64,000 nucleotides of DNA from Buttiauxella gaviniae ATCC 51604 (GTDB taxonomy: Bacteria; Pseudomonadota; Gammaproteobacteria; Enterobacterales; Enterobacteriaceae): NCBI RefSeq assembly GCF_001654835.1, contig NZ_LXEP01000003.1:1-64000 (forward strand), written 5' to 3'. Each line of letters begins with the position of its first letter. The first letter of the stretch is position 1. Under the pieces are notes generated by a model. The model was not told the origin of the DNA, did no database searches, and saw only the letters and a list, made by a program, of their open reading frames with translations. Shown here in pieces: positions 51,448 to 62,285 of this stretch. The translations under genes and the position numbers were made by a program.

Positions 51448-51546
51448 TTAGTGAGTCAGCATCCAGACCATGTGGGCCCAAAATGCAAACGAAACGGAAA
51501 ATACGCTAAGCCATGACCAGTATTTGGCACTACAGTGAGTATCCAT
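51448..51546 (-). CDS. ymiC: YmiC-like 32-residue membrane peptide
   Basis: A short frame between acnA and yciX reads MDTHCSAKYWSWLSVFSVSF then AFWAHMVWMLTH. It has one hydrophobic helix and many Trp, and AAAGAGAG upstream of the ATG. E. coli has a small membrane protein gene, ymiC, at this very position; the shared KYWSW pattern is from memory. Its function is unknown. Confidence 0.65.
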   Translation of the reverse strand: MDTHCSAKYWSWLSVFSVSFAFWAHMVWMLTH

Positions 51547-51708
51547 AATCCACTCTCTTTATTTTTGGTAAACACTATGACTGAATAATTAATCAGTCTG
51601 TTTGAATATTGCTGTGTGTAGTGATTACTTAAAGAGTGAGGTGTTAATCACATATAATAAAAAAGTGTGATTGACCGCAAGTTAAATAAAGGTAAATAAA
51701 AATAACTC

Positions 51709-51879
51709 TTATTGTTCTATATGTTCGTCTGTTGAAAACAGATCGATAAATTCTTTTTGTTCTTGAGTCAACTGCCACGACTCAGGAACCTGTACTTCTC
51801 CAGATTTTGCTTCTTGCTGAGGCTTGTCATCTTGCTGAAGTACACTTTTTTGCACTTGTGTTTGAGCAAGGGCTGTCAT
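51709..51879 (-). CDS. yciX: YciX-like small hydrophilic protein
   Basis: The 56-residue protein is Gln-rich and acidic (QDDKPQQEAKSGEVQVPE, EQKEFIDLFSTDEHIEQ) with no membrane segment. The ATG at 51877-51879 lies two bases after the ymiA stop, so it is translationally coupled to that gene. The pair ymiA-yciX upstream of cysB is also found in E. coli. The function is unknown. I rate the reading as real because of the coupling. Confidence 0.65.
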   Translation of the reverse strand: MTALAQTQVQKSVLQQDDKPQQEAKSGEVQVPESWQLTQEQKEFIDLFSTDEHIEQ

Positions 51880-51881
51880 AA

Positions 51882-52010
51882 TTACCCCCAAAAATGCCAG
51901 GCTGCCAACGCTACCACAAGCCAGAACAGACCTGATACGAGAAACACCGCCATCCAGGCTTTACGTTTAAGCCCTGTTTCCTTTTGCGGTTCTTCACTTC
52001 CTGAAGGCAT
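51882..52010 (-). CDS. ymiA: YmiA-like 42-residue membrane peptide
   Basis: The frame begins MPSGSEEPQKETGLKRKAWM and continues with one membrane helix (AVFLVSGLFWLVVALAAWHF) ending WG. The hydrophilic N-terminus with basic RK next to the helix and the terminal Trp-Gly resemble E. coli YmiA. GAGG lies 8 bases before the ATG. It is the first gene of the ymiA-yciX pair. Confidence 0.75.
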   Translation of the reverse strand: MPSGSEEPQKETGLKRKAWMAVFLVSGLFWLVVALAAWHFWG

Positions 52011-52326
52011 TGCTAACCTCATACAATCGGCACCACTTATCATAAATCATTAAACAATCGGTATAATTAATCGCCAGCTGGGATTAATCCTAAAGAAACT
52101 CTAGTACAAAAGCCAGCGAAATTGCTTTCCAGATACAGGAAAATATTTAATCTTTTGACCTGAAATAAATAATTGAAACAGTAAATTTGCGCAGAGGTTA
52201 TTTATTATCTACGTTTGTCTCTTAATTGAGACACATTAACCATTCATATGGTGTGGGAAATTAGCGATTTAAGAAGGGAATAAATACGGAGAGAGGTAAA
52301 TCATATTCTTTATGCAAATGAGAAGA
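52011..52326. other. Non-coding region between cysB and ymiA
   Basis: No gene is seen in these 316 bp. The part next to ymiA should hold its promoter. AT-rich DNA between 52140 and 52320 contains no convincing frame on either strand. Confidence 0.5.
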
Positions 52327-52353
52327 GGTATCTTTCGCGCATGGAAAGATACC
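52327..52353 (-). terminator. Terminator after cysB
   Basis: GGTATCTTTC pairs with GAAAGATACC over 10 bp around a seven-base loop, 9 bases after the cysB stop on the minus strand. Confidence 0.75.
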
Positions 52354-52361
52354 TCGCGATA

Positions 52362-53441
<1,080 letters not shown>

Positions 53442-53484
53442 TTAGAAAGAAAAAATAATAATCAGGTTATATAAGAGGATATAA

Positions 53485-53512
53485 AAAAGCCGGAGCAATA
53501 GCCCCGGCTTTT
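53485..53512 (-). terminator. Terminator of topA
   Basis: AAAAGCCGG pairs with CCGGCTTTT. On the minus strand the stem is followed by a U-run (A-run at 53483-53488 on plus), 15 bases after the topA stop. Confidence 0.85.
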
Positions 53513-53526
53513 CACATTAAAGGCGG

Positions 53527-56124
53527 TTACTTCTTGCCTTCAACCCATTTACCATCCACAAAGAATGCTGACCAACCCGTCGCTTTACCTTCTTTCTCGG
53601 AAGAGACGTACTGCTGTTTAGTCTTACGGCTAAAGCGAACAACCGCTTTGTTACCATCCGCATCTTGTTGCGGAGCATCAGCCAGATAACGCAGTTTTTC
53701 TGGCAGACGGTCACGGAAGCGATACAGTTCTTCCACTAATGGCGCACGTGTTTCACGCGATTTAGGGAAAGTGTTTGCCGCAAGGAAAACACCCGCCGCG
53801 CCATCACGCAGGACGAAATACGCATCTGACTTCTCGCAAGGAAGCTCAGGCAACGGAACAGGATCTTCCTTCGGAGGAGCCACTTCGCCGTTACGCAGGA
53901 TCTTGCGGGTATTTTTACAATCGTCGTTAGTACAAGCCATGTACTTACCGAAACGGCCCATTTTCAGGTGCATTTCAGAACCACATTTCTCACACTCAAC
54001 GATTGGGCCGTCATAACCCTTAATGCGGAACTCGCCCTCTTCGATTTCGTAACCATCACACGTTGGGTTATTACCACAAACGTGCAGTTTACGTTTTGGA
54101 TCGATGAGGTAGCTGTCCATCGCCGTGCCACATTTGGTACAACGACGTTTCGCACGCAGTGCGTTAGTTTCCGCGTCATCGCCTTCGAGCACATTGAGGA
54201 CTTCGTTTTCCGGCACCAGGTTAATGGTGGTTTTGCAGCGCTCTTTAACAGGCAAAGCGTAACCAGAACAACCGAGGAATACACCAGTACTTGCAGTACG
54301 AATTCCCATTTCACGGCCACAAGTTGGGCAATCGATGCTGGTCAGTACCATCTGGTTTGGACGCATACCGCCTTCTTCCGGATCCAGCTCAGCTTTACCA
54401 AGCTGCTCACTGAAATCGCTAAAGAAGTTGTCCAGCACCCCTTTCCACTCGGCCTGATTATTGGCCACCTGGTCAAGGCTGCTTTCCATTTGCGCGGTGA
54501 AATCGTAGTTCATCAGCTCACGGAAGTTTTCTTCCAGGCGATCAGTAACAATTTCGCCCATTTTTTCAGCATAGAAACGGCGGTTTTCTACACGCACATA
54601 ACCACGATCCTGGATGGTGGAAATGATCGATGCGTACGTAGACGGGCGACCAATCCCACGTTTCTCCAACTCTTTAACCAACGAGGCTTCACTAAAGCGA
54701 GCCGGTGGTTTAGTAAAGTGCTGACCTGGAATGATTTCAACCAGAGCGAGTTCATCACCCTGCTCTACAGCTGGCAATGTACGGTCTTCATCACCCTTAC
54801 GCAGCGCAGGCATCACTTTCGTCCAGCCATCAAAACGCAGCGTACGGCCACGCGTTTTCAGACGGAAATCACCGGCTTGTACCGTTAAGGTGGTGGAATC
54901 GTACTGCGCAGGTGTCATCTGACACGCGACAAACTGGCGCCAGATCAACTGGTAAAGTTTCTGCGCATCAGCTTCCATGTCTTTGAGCGACTCGGCAACA
55001 ACACTCACATCAGAAGGACGAATCGCTTCGTGCGCTTCTTGAGAGTTTTCTTTGCTGGAGTAATGATTCGCGGCTTCTGGAAGATATTTCTTACCGAAAC
55101 TCTCTTCGATATAACCACGTACCATGCTCACCGCATCCTGGCTCAAGTTAGTTGAGTCAGTACGCATGTAAGTAATATGGCCCGCTTCATAAAGACGCTG
55201 TGCCATCATCATGGTTTTCTTCACGCCAAAACCAAGACGGGTACTTGCAGCTTGCTGCAAAGTGGAGGTGATGAAAGGCGCACCAGGCTTGCTGCTGGTT
55301 GGCTTATCTTCACGCTCAAGCACCGAATAACTGGCTTTTTCCAGCTCGCTAACCGCAGACATGGTCTGCTCACGGTTAACCGGGCGGAATGGCTTGTCTT
55401 TATGGTGGCTGACCTGAACAGGTAGACTATCGCCTTTCGGCGTCGTCAGGTTCGCGTCAACTTCCCAATATTCTTCCGGCACAAACGCTTTAATTTCGCG
55501 TTCGCGGTCAACAACCAGACGCACAGCAACAGACTGTACACGACCGGCAGACAAACCACGGGCAATCTTCTTCCACAGCAGCGGAGACACCATGTAGCCC
55601 ACAACGCGGTCCATAAAGCGACGCGCTTGCTGTGCGTTAACACGGTCAATATTCAATTCGCCCGGCTTTTCGAAGGCCTGTTGAATTGCATTTTTTGTGA
55701 TCTCGTTAAATACAACGCGGCTGTAACGCGTTTCATCACCACCGATAACTTCCCGCAGGTGCCATGCAATGGCTTCCCCTTCGCGGTCAAGGTCGGTTGC
55801 GAGATAGATATGGTCTGCTTTCTCAGCCAGTGATTTCAGTTCCGAAACCACTTTTTCCTTACCAGGCAGCACTTCGTACTGTGCTTCCCAGTTGTGCCAT
55901 GGATCGACACCCATACGATTTACGAGCGCGCCGCGTTCATCCTTTTTGACCTTTTTGGTCCCTTTGGTGGAGGCGGAGTCAGCGCTCTTCTTGGTGGTTG
56001 ATCCACTGGTCGGCAAATCACGGATATGACCGACGCTGGACTTAACCACGTAGTCATTCCCGAGATATTTGTTGATCGTTTTGGCTTTTGCCGGGGACTC
56101 AACGATGACGAGAGCTTTACCCAT
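53527..56124 (-). CDS. topA: DNA topoisomerase I
   Basis: TopA relaxes negatively supercoiled DNA. The 865-residue product is the same length as E. coli TopA. Features in order are the TOPRIM domain ([19 protein letters not shown], then [13 protein letters not shown]), the catalytic Tyr in [10 protein letters not shown], three tetracysteine zinc ribbons ([25 protein letters not shown]) and a basic C-terminus. The ATG at 56122-56124 was chosen; a GTG two codons upstream is the alternative. A long upstream region holds its promoters. Confidence 0.98.
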   Translation of the reverse strand: MGKALVIVESPAKAKTINKYLGNDYVVKSSVGHIRDLPTSGSTTKKSADSASTKGTKKVKKDERGALVNRMGVDPWHNWEAQYEVLPGKEKVVSELKSLAEKADHIYLATDLDREGEAIAWHLREVIGGDETRYSRVVFNEITKNAIQQAFEKPGELNIDRVNAQQARRFMDRVVGYMVSPLLWKKIARGLSAGRVQSVAVRLVVDREREIKAFVPEEYWEVDANLTTPKGDSLPVQVSHHKDKPFRPVNREQTMSAVSELEKASYSVLEREDKPTSSKPGAPFITSTLQQAASTRLGFGVKKTMMMAQRLYEAGHITYMRTDSTNLSQDAVSMVRGYIEESFGKKYLPEAANHYSSKENSQEAHEAIRPSDVSVVAESLKDMEADAQKLYQLIWRQFVACQMTPAQYDSTTLTVQAGDFRLKTRGRTLRFDGWTKVMPALRKGDEDRTLPAVEQGDELALVEIIPGQHFTKPPARFSEASLVKELEKRGIGRPSTYASIISTIQDRGYVRVENRRFYAEKMGEIVTDRLEENFRELMNYDFTAQMESSLDQVANNQAEWKGVLDNFFSDFSEQLGKAELDPEEGGMRPNQMVLTSIDCPTCGREMGIRTASTGVFLGCSGYALPVKERCKTTINLVPENEVLNVLEGDDAETNALRAKRRCTKCGTAMDSYLIDPKRKLHVCGNNPTCDGYEIEEGEFRIKGYDGPIVECEKCGSEMHLKMGRFGKYMACTNDDCKNTRKILRNGEVAPPKEDPVPLPELPCEKSDAYFVLRDGAAGVFLAANTFPKSRETRAPLVEELYRFRDRLPEKLRYLADAPQQDADGNKAVVRFSRKTKQQYVSSEKEGKATGWSAFFVDGKWVEGKK

Positions 56125-56527
56125 ATTCACCTTTACCTAATGTAATTCTTCCAGGAGACGTCGCACGCTAGTTGCACCTTCCACTGGCGACGCGCTTTTC
56201 TATATTGCGACAGCGTCAATGGATATCAACTCTTTTTTCATCACCGGCCAGATTAAGCGAACATTCGCAGGTGATTGAGATAACGAGTCTTTCGCATCGG
56301 TGACATAGCACGACGGAACTTTGGTTGAATGTCAAGCAATTCCGTTGCCAGATTTGCGAAAGCGTCACACTCTACCTGATAAAATGAGTTACGCAACTTT
56401 ATTAGCATGCAGCTCCGATTCCTGCCAGCACACCAAACTGATTAAATCACCTTAGGTTTACTCAGGAGATATTGCCCTTTGCAGTATAGCGGAAGTACAC
56501 TACTGCCAGTTTTTAAAGGAGGAAATC
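56125..56527. other. topA-yciN divergent promoter region
   Basis: The 403 bp contain no coding frame of note. In E. coli topA has several promoters, one of them heat-shock dependent; they should lie here but I cannot place them with certainty. The ribosome site of yciN is AAAGGAGG at 56515-56522. Confidence 0.5.
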
Positions 56528-56779
56528 ATGAAACCGACCACTCAACCTATCGATAAACAGTCGCTAATTATTGAAGCCAACAAAGTTATCCGTGCCCATG
56601 AAGATTTCATGCATGGAATGGAAGCAACTGACGTCGAACAAAAAAACGGGGTGCTGGTATTCAAAGGTGAATACTTCCTTGATGAGCAAGGCTTACCTAC
56701 CGGCAAAAGCACCGCCGTATTTAATATGTTTAAACATCTTGCGCATGTATTTGCTGAAAAATATCACCTGCAAGACTAA
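56528..56779 (+). CDS. yciN: YciN (DUF2498) small cytosolic protein
   Basis: The 83-residue protein matches E. coli YciN in length and sequence character ([40 protein letters not shown]). Its function is unknown. A strong AAAGGAGG lies close upstream, so it is probably well translated. It is divergent from topA and convergent with sohB. Confidence 0.93.
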   Translation: MKPTTQPIDKQSLIIEANKVIRAHEDFMHGMEATDVEQKNGVLVFKGEYFLDEQGLPTGKSTAVFNMFKHLAHVFAEKYHLQD

Positions 56780-56783
56780 ACAA

Positions 56784-56811
56784 AAAAACGAGGCCAAAAG
56801 GCCTCGTTTTT
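56784..56811. terminator. Bidirectional terminator between yciN and sohB
   Basis: AAAAACGAGGCC pairs with GGCCTCGTTTTT around AAAA; the A- and T-runs serve both directions. Confidence 0.92.
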
Positions 56812-56830
56812 AATTACGCGCTGAATTTAA

Positions 56831-57880
56831 TTACAACAGCGGTTTTTCACCACGTTGCCACCAGCGCAGCAACAGATTATCAAGGCTGTTTGCCGCACTA
56901 CCGGTAAAACGGTCCATCATTTTTTTACGGCGCGTATAGTGAACGTTGATCACTTCGCGGTCTTTCATCAGATTAATCAGCAAATCATCGCTGGTGCTCA
57001 CTGCATCGACCAAACCTTTTTCTAAAGCTTGAGTGCCGTACCAATGTTCACCTGTCGCGACGGAATCAATATCTAATGATGGGCGCATATCATGGACAAA
57101 CTGCTTAAACAGCTGATGGGTTTCGTTGAGGTCTTCACGGAATTTCTCACGCCCTTGCTCAGTGTTTTCACCAAACAGTGTCAACGTACGTTTGTACTGC
57201 CCGGCAGTATGCAACTCAACATCTATATCATTGCGTTTCAGTAAGCGATGGAAGTTTGGAACCTGAGCAACGACACCAATCGAGCCAATAATAGAAAACG
57301 GTGCAGCGACGATTTTGTCGGCCACACACGCCATCATATAACCACCGCTGGCAGCTACTTTGTCCACAGCAACCGTCAGACGTACTTTGCTGTCGCGCAG
57401 ACGCTGTAATTGTGACGCAGCAAGCCCATAACCATGAACAACACCGCCAGGACTCTCCAGACGCAGCAGAACCTCATCTTCAGGCTTCACTACGGCCAAT
57501 ACTGCGGTTATCTCTTCGCGCAGGGAAGTAACCTCGTGAGCATCCATACTTCCTTTAAAATCCAACACATAAAGTGTTGGCTTGCCAGAAATAACCGTTT
57601 CACCTCGTTTAGCGCGAGCTTTTGCTTGTTTCGCTTCGAGTTTGTGTTTTTTCTTTTGAGCTTTATGCCAGAGTTTTTGCTGATGGTCATCAAGCCTTGC
57701 CACCTGCATTTCTTCCTGCATTTCCTGGTATTGTTCACTTAAATTGGTGAGACGCAGCTCACCTCGTTGATGTCTTTTGCGACCGGCAACATTCACAATA
57801 ATCGTGACAAGAATGCCAATAGCCGCAACGACCGTGACAATTTTCGCCAAAAACAGCCCATAGTTTGCAATCAGATCCAC
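56831..57880 (-). CDS. sohB: Inner-membrane peptidase SohB (S49 family)
   Basis: SohB is a signal-peptide-peptidase-like serine protease of the inner membrane that suppresses degP defects in E. coli. The 349-residue product has one N-terminal membrane helix (FLAKIVTVVAAIGILVTIIV), a basic coiled region and the S49 domain. The catalytic Ser is in DKVAASGGYMMAC and the Lys in HTAGQYKRTL. The start is a GTG at 57878-57880, as in E. coli. Confidence 0.95.
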   Translation of the reverse strand: MDLIANYGLFLAKIVTVVAAIGILVTIIVNVAGRKRHQRGELRLTNLSEQYQEMQEEMQVARLDDHQQKLWHKAQKKKHKLEAKQAKARAKRGETVISGKPTLYVLDFKGSMDAHEVTSLREEITAVLAVVKPEDEVLLRLESPGGVVHGYGLAASQLQRLRDSKVRLTVAVDKVAASGGYMMACVADKIVAAPFSIIGSIGVVAQVPNFHRLLKRNDIDVELHTAGQYKRTLTLFGENTEQGREKFREDLNETHQLFKQFVHDMRPSLDIDSVATGEHWYGTQALEKGLVDAVSTSDDLLINLMKDREVINVHYTRRKKMMDRFTGSAANSLDNLLLRWWQRGEKPLL

Positions 57881-58140
57881 GCTTTCCGCCTTCCATTCAG
57901 AGCATTAAATATCTATCGCCCAGTGTAACCGAGCCGTGATTCTACGTCTGTAAGCAACTATAAATGCTGCGAGCCCTCTTCCTGAATGCCTTTAGCAAAA
58001 TGAAACTTTTGCAAAATGTTAATCAAAGGTATTGTCTCCTGTTGCCTGATTGAAATAAGCAGTCCTTTCAGGCATAAAGCCTAAAGGTTATAAATCCGAG
58101 AAATAAGACGTGAGCAAAAGCATCGCGCGAGGAGTTGAGA

Positions 58141-58902
58141 GTGCACTATCAACCGAAAACAGATTTACTGCAAAATCGCATCATTTTAGTCACAGGCGCC
58201 AGTGATGGTATCGGACGGGAAGCCGCCTTAACTTATGCACGTTATGGTGCAAACGTCATTCTGCTTGGCCGCAATGAAGATAAGCTCCGTAGAGTCGCCG
58301 ATGAAATCAACACCCGTTATGGCAGCTTACCGCACTGGTTTACGTTGGATTTTTCCAACGCAACACCTGAAGACTGTCATGACCTAGCGCATAAACTTTC
58401 AGGGCTAATTCCGCGTTTAGATGGTGTACTGCACAATGCCGGCATCCTCGGCGATATTTGCCCAATGGATGAACAAGATCCGCAAATATGGCAGAACGTG
58501 ATGCAGGTAAATGTTAACGTCACCTTCTTCCTGACTCAGGCATTGCTTCCTTTATTACTCAAATCTGATGCCGGTTCGCTAGTCTTCACAAGCTCAAGCG
58601 TAGGCCGCCAGGGTCGTGCGGGTTGGGGTGCCTATGCGGTATCAAAATTCGCCACCGAAGGTATGATGCAAGTGCTGGCGGAAGAATATAAACAACATAA
58701 TTTGCGCGTCAATTGTATAAACCCCGGTGGCACACGTACTGCAATGCGCGCTAGTGCATTCCCCACAGAGGATCCTGATAAGCTGAAAACGCCACGGGAC
58801 CTCATGCCGCTCTATTTATGGCTGATGGGCGATGATAGCCGTCGTAAAACAGGCATGAGCTTTGATGCTCAACCCAACCGTAAACCAGGAATTTCGGAAT
58901 GA
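58141..58902 (+). CDS. yciK: YciK short-chain dehydrogenase
   Basis: The 253-residue cytosolic protein is a classical short-chain dehydrogenase: cofactor motif TGASDGIGREA, catalytic Ser in SSSVGRQG and Tyr-x-x-x-Lys in GAYAVSKFATEG. The natural substrate is unknown. The GTG at 58141 (reading MHYQPKTDLLQ) is the family start, with GGAG upstream. It overlaps btuR by 4 bp (ATGA), as in E. coli, although a functional link to corrinoid metabolism is not known. Confidence 0.93.
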   Translation: MHYQPKTDLLQNRIILVTGASDGIGREAALTYARYGANVILLGRNEDKLRRVADEINTRYGSLPHWFTLDFSNATPEDCHDLAHKLSGLIPRLDGVLHNAGILGDICPMDEQDPQIWQNVMQVNVNVTFFLTQALLPLLLKSDAGSLVFTSSSVGRQGRAGWGAYAVSKFATEGMMQVLAEEYKQHNLRVNCINPGGTRTAMRASAFPTEDPDKLKTPRDLMPLYLWLMGDDSRRKTGMSFDAQPNRKPGISE

Positions 58903-59489
58903 GTGAAGATCGTTACCAGCAGCGCCAACAGCGCCAAAAAGAGAAAGTCGATGCCCGCGTCGCCGCAGCACAAGATGAACGCGGTATTTTGATAGTCTTT
59001 ACCGGAAACGGTAAGGGGAAAACAACAGCGGCTTTTGGCACTGCAACCCGTGCCGTTGGCCACGGTAAAAAAGTAGGTGTAATCCAGTTTATCAAAGGTC
59101 AGTGGCCAAACGGTGAACGTAATCTACTTGAACCACTGGGGGTTGAGTTTCAGGTTATGGCTACTGGTTTTACCTGGGATACTCAAAACCGTGAAACTGA
59201 TACCGCAGCGTGCCTTGAAGTGTGGGAGCATGCAAAGCGAATGCTTGCAGATGAGTCACTGGATATGGTTCTCCTCGACGAAATCACCTATATGGTCGCC
59301 TACGATTACCTGGCCCTTGAAGAGGTGCTGAAGACGCTTACACAGCGTCCTGCAAACCAGACGGTTATCGTGACCGGGCGCGGATGTCATCGGGATATTC
59401 TTGAAGTGGCGGATACGGTGAGTGAGTTAAGACCGGTCAAACATGCCTTTGATGCAGGCATTAAGGCGCAAATCGGTATCGATTATTAA
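58899..59489 (+). CDS. btuR: Cob(I)yrinic acid a,c-diamide adenosyltransferase
   Basis: BtuR (CobO, CobA) transfers the adenosyl group of ATP to cobalt in corrinoids, giving coenzyme B12. The 196-residue product has the P-loop GNGKGKTTAAFG, the YMVAYDYLALEEV active-site segment and an N-terminal helical extension rich in Gln and Arg. It is coupled to yciK by overlap and ends at a strong hairpin. Confidence 0.97.
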   Translation: MSEDRYQQRQQRQKEKVDARVAAAQDERGILIVFTGNGKGKTTAAFGTATRAVGHGKKVGVIQFIKGQWPNGERNLLEPLGVEFQVMATGFTWDTQNRETDTAACLEVWEHAKRMLADESLDMVLLDEITYMVAYDYLALEEVLKTLTQRPANQTVIVTGRGCHRDILEVADTVSELRPVKHAFDAGIKAQIGIDY

Positions 59490-59494
59490 TAAAA

Positions 59495-59517
59495 AAACCC
59501 CTCAATTTGAGGGGTTT
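59495..59517. terminator. Bidirectional terminator between btuR and rluB
   Basis: AAACCCCTCAA and TTGAGGGGTTT are exact inverse copies flanking one central base; A/T ends serve both strands. Confidence 0.9.
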
Positions 59518-59523
59518 AATGTT

Positions 59524-60408
59524 TTAGCTACTGCGCCCACCGCGACGGCCGCCGCCGCTACCAGTAGTTTGCGTATGGCGTTTCACCGCACGACGAATCT
59601 GGTTCGCTTTCATGCGGCGACGGTCTTTCTCTACCGCCACTTTGCTTTCTGTCTCTTCCTGCAACTCTACCAATTTACGCAGGTAGTTAGTTTGACCCAG
59701 GTCGAGCTCAGTGTAACCACCACGTGGCAGGCCTTTCGGCAACTGGATGTCACCGTAACGCACACGAATCAGACGGCTAACCTGCACACCTACTGCTTCC
59801 CAGAGGCGGCGCACTTCACGGTTGCGGCCTTCAGTAAGAGTAACGTTGTACCATTGGTTAATGCCTTCACCACCGGTAAATTTGATGGTTTTAAACGCGG
59901 CCGGGCCATCTTCAAGCTGCACACCACGACCCAGTTGTTTCACTTTGTCGTCGTCAACTTCGCCGAACACACGTACTGCGTATTCACGTTCTACTTCACG
60001 ACTTGGGTGCATCAGGCGGTTTGCCAGCTCACCGTCAGTTGTGAAAAGTAATAAACCACAGGTATTCACATCCAGACGACCGACAGCAATCCAGCGCGCA
60101 CCGCGCAGTTTTGGTAAACGGTCAAATACGGTTGGACGCCCTTCTGGGTCATTACGCGTACACAATTCGCCTTCTGGCTTGTAGTAAGCCAACACACGGC
60201 AAATCTGTTCTGCAGATTCTTTAATGGAAATCAGGTGACCATCAATACGGATTTTCAGGGCCTGTGTTACTTCAACACGATCACCTAATTTGGCAACTTT
60301 GCCATCCACACTGACACGGCCGGCAGAGATAATGGTTTCAATCTCACGACGGGAACCATGGCCTGCACGGGCCAAAACTTTTTGTAACTTTTCGCTCTTA
60401 TCGCTCAT
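59524..60408 (-). CDS. rluB: 23S rRNA pseudouridine(2605) synthase RluB
   Basis: RluB makes one pseudouridine (position 2605 in E. coli) in 23S rRNA. The 294-residue product has an N-terminal S4 RNA-binding domain ([20 protein letters not shown]), the RsuA-type catalytic domain with Asp in [14 protein letters not shown], and a basic, Gly/Arg-rich tail that contacts RNA. It is convergent with btuR. Confidence 0.96.
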   Translation of the reverse strand: MSDKSEKLQKVLARAGHGSRREIETIISAGRVSVDGKVAKLGDRVEVTQALKIRIDGHLISIKESAEQICRVLAYYKPEGELCTRNDPEGRPTVFDRLPKLRGARWIAVGRLDVNTCGLLLFTTDGELANRLMHPSREVEREYAVRVFGEVDDDKVKQLGRGVQLEDGPAAFKTIKFTGGEGINQWYNVTLTEGRNREVRRLWEAVGVQVSRLIRVRYGDIQLPKGLPRGGYTELDLGQTNYLRKLVELQEETESKVAVEKDRRRMKANQIRRAVKRHTQTTGSGGGRRGGRSS

Positions 60409-60503
60409 TGAGCTTCCTCGGGTGTCGCCTTCACAGGCGTCGAATTGGGATAATGAAGCATGTCAGCCCCATTTTAGGCCGCACAGTATAGCCGCAGACG
60501 CAC

Positions 60504-61124
60504 TTATAAGAAAGGCTTAGCGTCACCGGCACCTTCACGGATAACAACAGGTGCATCCTCAGTTAAATCAACAACCGTTGTTGGCTGCTGCCCAAGGTAA
60601 CCACCATGGATAACTAAATCGACAACCTTTTCGAGACGGTCTTTAATTTCTTCTGGATCTGACTCGGTAAACTCACTGCCTGGAAGCATCAGCGATGTCG
60701 ATAACATCGGTTGATCCAGCACTTCGAGCAACGCCAATGCTATCGGGTTGGATGGAACGCGTAAGCCAATCGTCTTACGCTTTTCCTGCAACAAACGGCG
60801 CGGAACTTCTTTGGTGCCTTTGAGAATAAAGGTGTAATTACCTGGCGTGTTATTTTTGATTAAGCGAAACGCCACGTTATCAACAAATGCATACGTTGAA
60901 AGCTCGGATAAATCCCGGCACATCAATGTAAAATTGTGCCCATCAGGCAAATGACGGATGCGGCAAATGCGCTCCATTGCCGTTTTATCTTCAAGTTTAC
61001 AGCCCAATGCATAACCCGAGTCGGTTGGGTAAACAATAACGCCGCCCTTACGAACAATTTCAACTGCCTGGTTAATCAGACGCTGTTGTGGGTTATCCGG
61101 GTGAATATAGAAAAATTGACTCAT
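60504..61124 (-). CDS. yciO: YciO, Sua5/YrdC-like protein
   Basis: The 206-residue protein is a homologue of the threonylcarbamoyl-AMP synthase family (GGVIVYPTDSGYALGC, TIGLRVPSNPIAL). YciO itself is reported not to replace YrdC in tRNA t6A synthesis in E. coli, so its role remains open. The ATG at 61122-61124 (MSQFFYIHPDNPQQR) matches the family; the frame extending to 61229 overlaps rnm. It is 11 bases after the rnm stop on the same strand. Confidence 0.95.
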   Translation of the reverse strand: MSQFFYIHPDNPQQRLINQAVEIVRKGGVIVYPTDSGYALGCKLEDKTAMERICRIRHLPDGHNFTLMCRDLSELSTYAFVDNVAFRLIKNNTPGNYTFILKGTKEVPRRLLQEKRKTIGLRVPSNPIALALLEVLDQPMLSTSLMLPGSEFTESDPEEIKDRLEKVVDLVIHGGYLGQQPTTVVDLTEDAPVVIREGAGDAKPFL

Positions 61125-61135
61125 ACAACTGCCCT

Positions 61136-62005
61136 CTATTTTGCGATGTGGCCGACATCCCAATTCTGCCAAACAGGTACTACGCCTGCAGGCAGCCAGA
61201 GCTTGCGCCCAAGCTCGATCCACGCGCAAGGCATGTGGAAATCTGAGCCTTGCGACGCCAGCAAATTAAATTGCTGTGCGTAACTCGCAAGTTGGGTGCG
61301 CTCATTGGGAGCTTGCTGGCACTGCGCGACTTCCATGGCATCGCCACCATTTTCGGCAAACTGCGCCAGTAACCTTTTCAGCCATTTAGCACTAAGGTCA
61401 TAACGGCCGGGATGCGCCAGAACCGCCTGCCCGCCAGAATGATGAATTACATCAATAGCTTGTTCTATTGTACACCACTGTGGCGGAACGTAACCGGTTT
61501 TCCCCTTTGCGAGATATTTCTTAAACACATCTGCCATTGTATTGGCCTTTCCACACTCCATCAAAAAGCGCGCGAAATGGCCACGAGTGACTTCGCCACC
61601 GTTGGCATGGCGCATCGCACCTTCCAGTGCACCGGGGATATGTGCTTTTTCCAGACGTTCAGCGATTAATGTTGCTCGCTGAACACGGCGCTCACTTTGC
61701 TGGGCAAGGAACTCAGCTAATTGCGGATTGTGCTCATCAACACCTAATCCAACAATATGTATTTCATGGTTTTCCCAGATGGTTGAGATCTCAACGCCGC
61801 TAATTAAACGCAATGGCAATTGCAGGCGTGATACCGCTTCCCTTGCTGCAGCAATTCCGGCTACTGTGTCATGGTCTGTTATTGCCAGAATGCCAACACG
61901 CATTTCAACGGCTCGTTGTACTAACGCCTCTGGCGTTAGTAGGCCATCAGACGCGGTGGTATGGCTATGTAAGTCGTGAATCACCGCTAGTGTTGGTTGG
62001 CTCAA
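61136..62005 (-). CDS. rnm: RNase AM (YciV, PHP-domain 5'-exonuclease)
   Basis: RNase AM (formerly YciV or TrpH) is a 5'-to-3' exonuclease that trims the 5' ends of rRNAs and also hydrolyses 3',5'-nucleotide bisphosphates. The 289-residue product has PHP metal-binding motifs: DLHSHTTASDG, AITDHDT, the EIST segment and the final SDFHMP. The start is the TTG at 62003-62005 with GGAG five bases upstream and the sequence LSQPTLAVIHDLHSH, read with initiator Met. It is divergent from the trp operon. Confidence 0.93.
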   Translation of the reverse strand: MSQPTLAVIHDLHSHTTASDGLLTPEALVQRAVEMRVGILAITDHDTVAGIAAAREAVSRLQLPLRLISGVEISTIWENHEIHIVGLGVDEHNPQLAEFLAQQSERRVQRATLIAERLEKAHIPGALEGAMRHANGGEVTRGHFARFLMECGKANTMADVFKKYLAKGKTGYVPPQWCTIEQAIDVIHHSGGQAVLAHPGRYDLSAKWLKRLLAQFAENGGDAMEVAQCQQAPNERTQLASYAQQFNLLASQGSDFHMPCAWIELGRKLWLPAGVVPVWQNWDVGHIAK

Positions 62006-62081
62006 AATAACTCCGGGTGTGTTAATAAAATGAAAAACGCCGCTCATGATAGCGATTTTCCTTCATAACTAAAAATCGCTA

Positions 62082-62113
62082 TTGACTTTGATTCATCGAA
62101 CTAGTTAACTAGT
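62082..62113 (+). promoter_or_regulatory. trp promoter and TrpR operator
   Basis: TTGACT (-35, 62082-62087) and TTAACT (-10, 62105-62110) are 17 bp apart. The TrpR operator ACTAGTTAACTAGT (62100-62113) is a perfect palindrome lying over the -10, as in E. coli, so repressor and polymerase exclude each other. Confidence 0.95.
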
Positions 62114-62144
62114 ACGCAAGTTCACACGAGAAAGGTATCTGATA

Positions 62145-62189
62145 ATGAAAGCGATAATCCGCATGCACAGCTGGTGGCGTACTTCCTGA
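62145..62189 (+). CDS. trpL: trp operon leader peptide
   Basis: The 14-residue peptide MKAIIRMHSWWRTS has the two tandem Trp codons that sense Trp-tRNA and stall ribosomes when tryptophan is scarce. The ends (MKAI and WWRTS) agree with the E. coli leader while the middle differs. AAAGGT lies upstream. Confidence 0.97.
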   Translation: MKAIIRMHSWWRTS

Positions 62190-62234
62190 TAACGGGCAGT
62201 GTAATCGCTATGGCTGTATTTCAGCCCAGATACC

Positions 62235-62262
62235 AGGCCCGCCAATGAAGCGGGCCTTTTTT
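62235..62262 (+). terminator. trp attenuator
   Basis: GGCCCGC pairs with GCGGGCC and seven T residues follow. This is the 3:4 terminator hairpin; the alternative 2:3 antiterminator can be formed with the upstream GGCTGTATTTCAGCCC region. Together with trpL it gives transcription attenuation. Confidence 0.95.
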
Positions 62263-62285
62263 TGAACAAAATATGAGAGCAAAAA

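Noticed and set aside
53968..54888. A 306-codon open frame antisense to topA
   Set aside because: It lies wholly inside a well-identified gene, has no ribosome site and its composition mirrors topA codon use; a long shadow frame.
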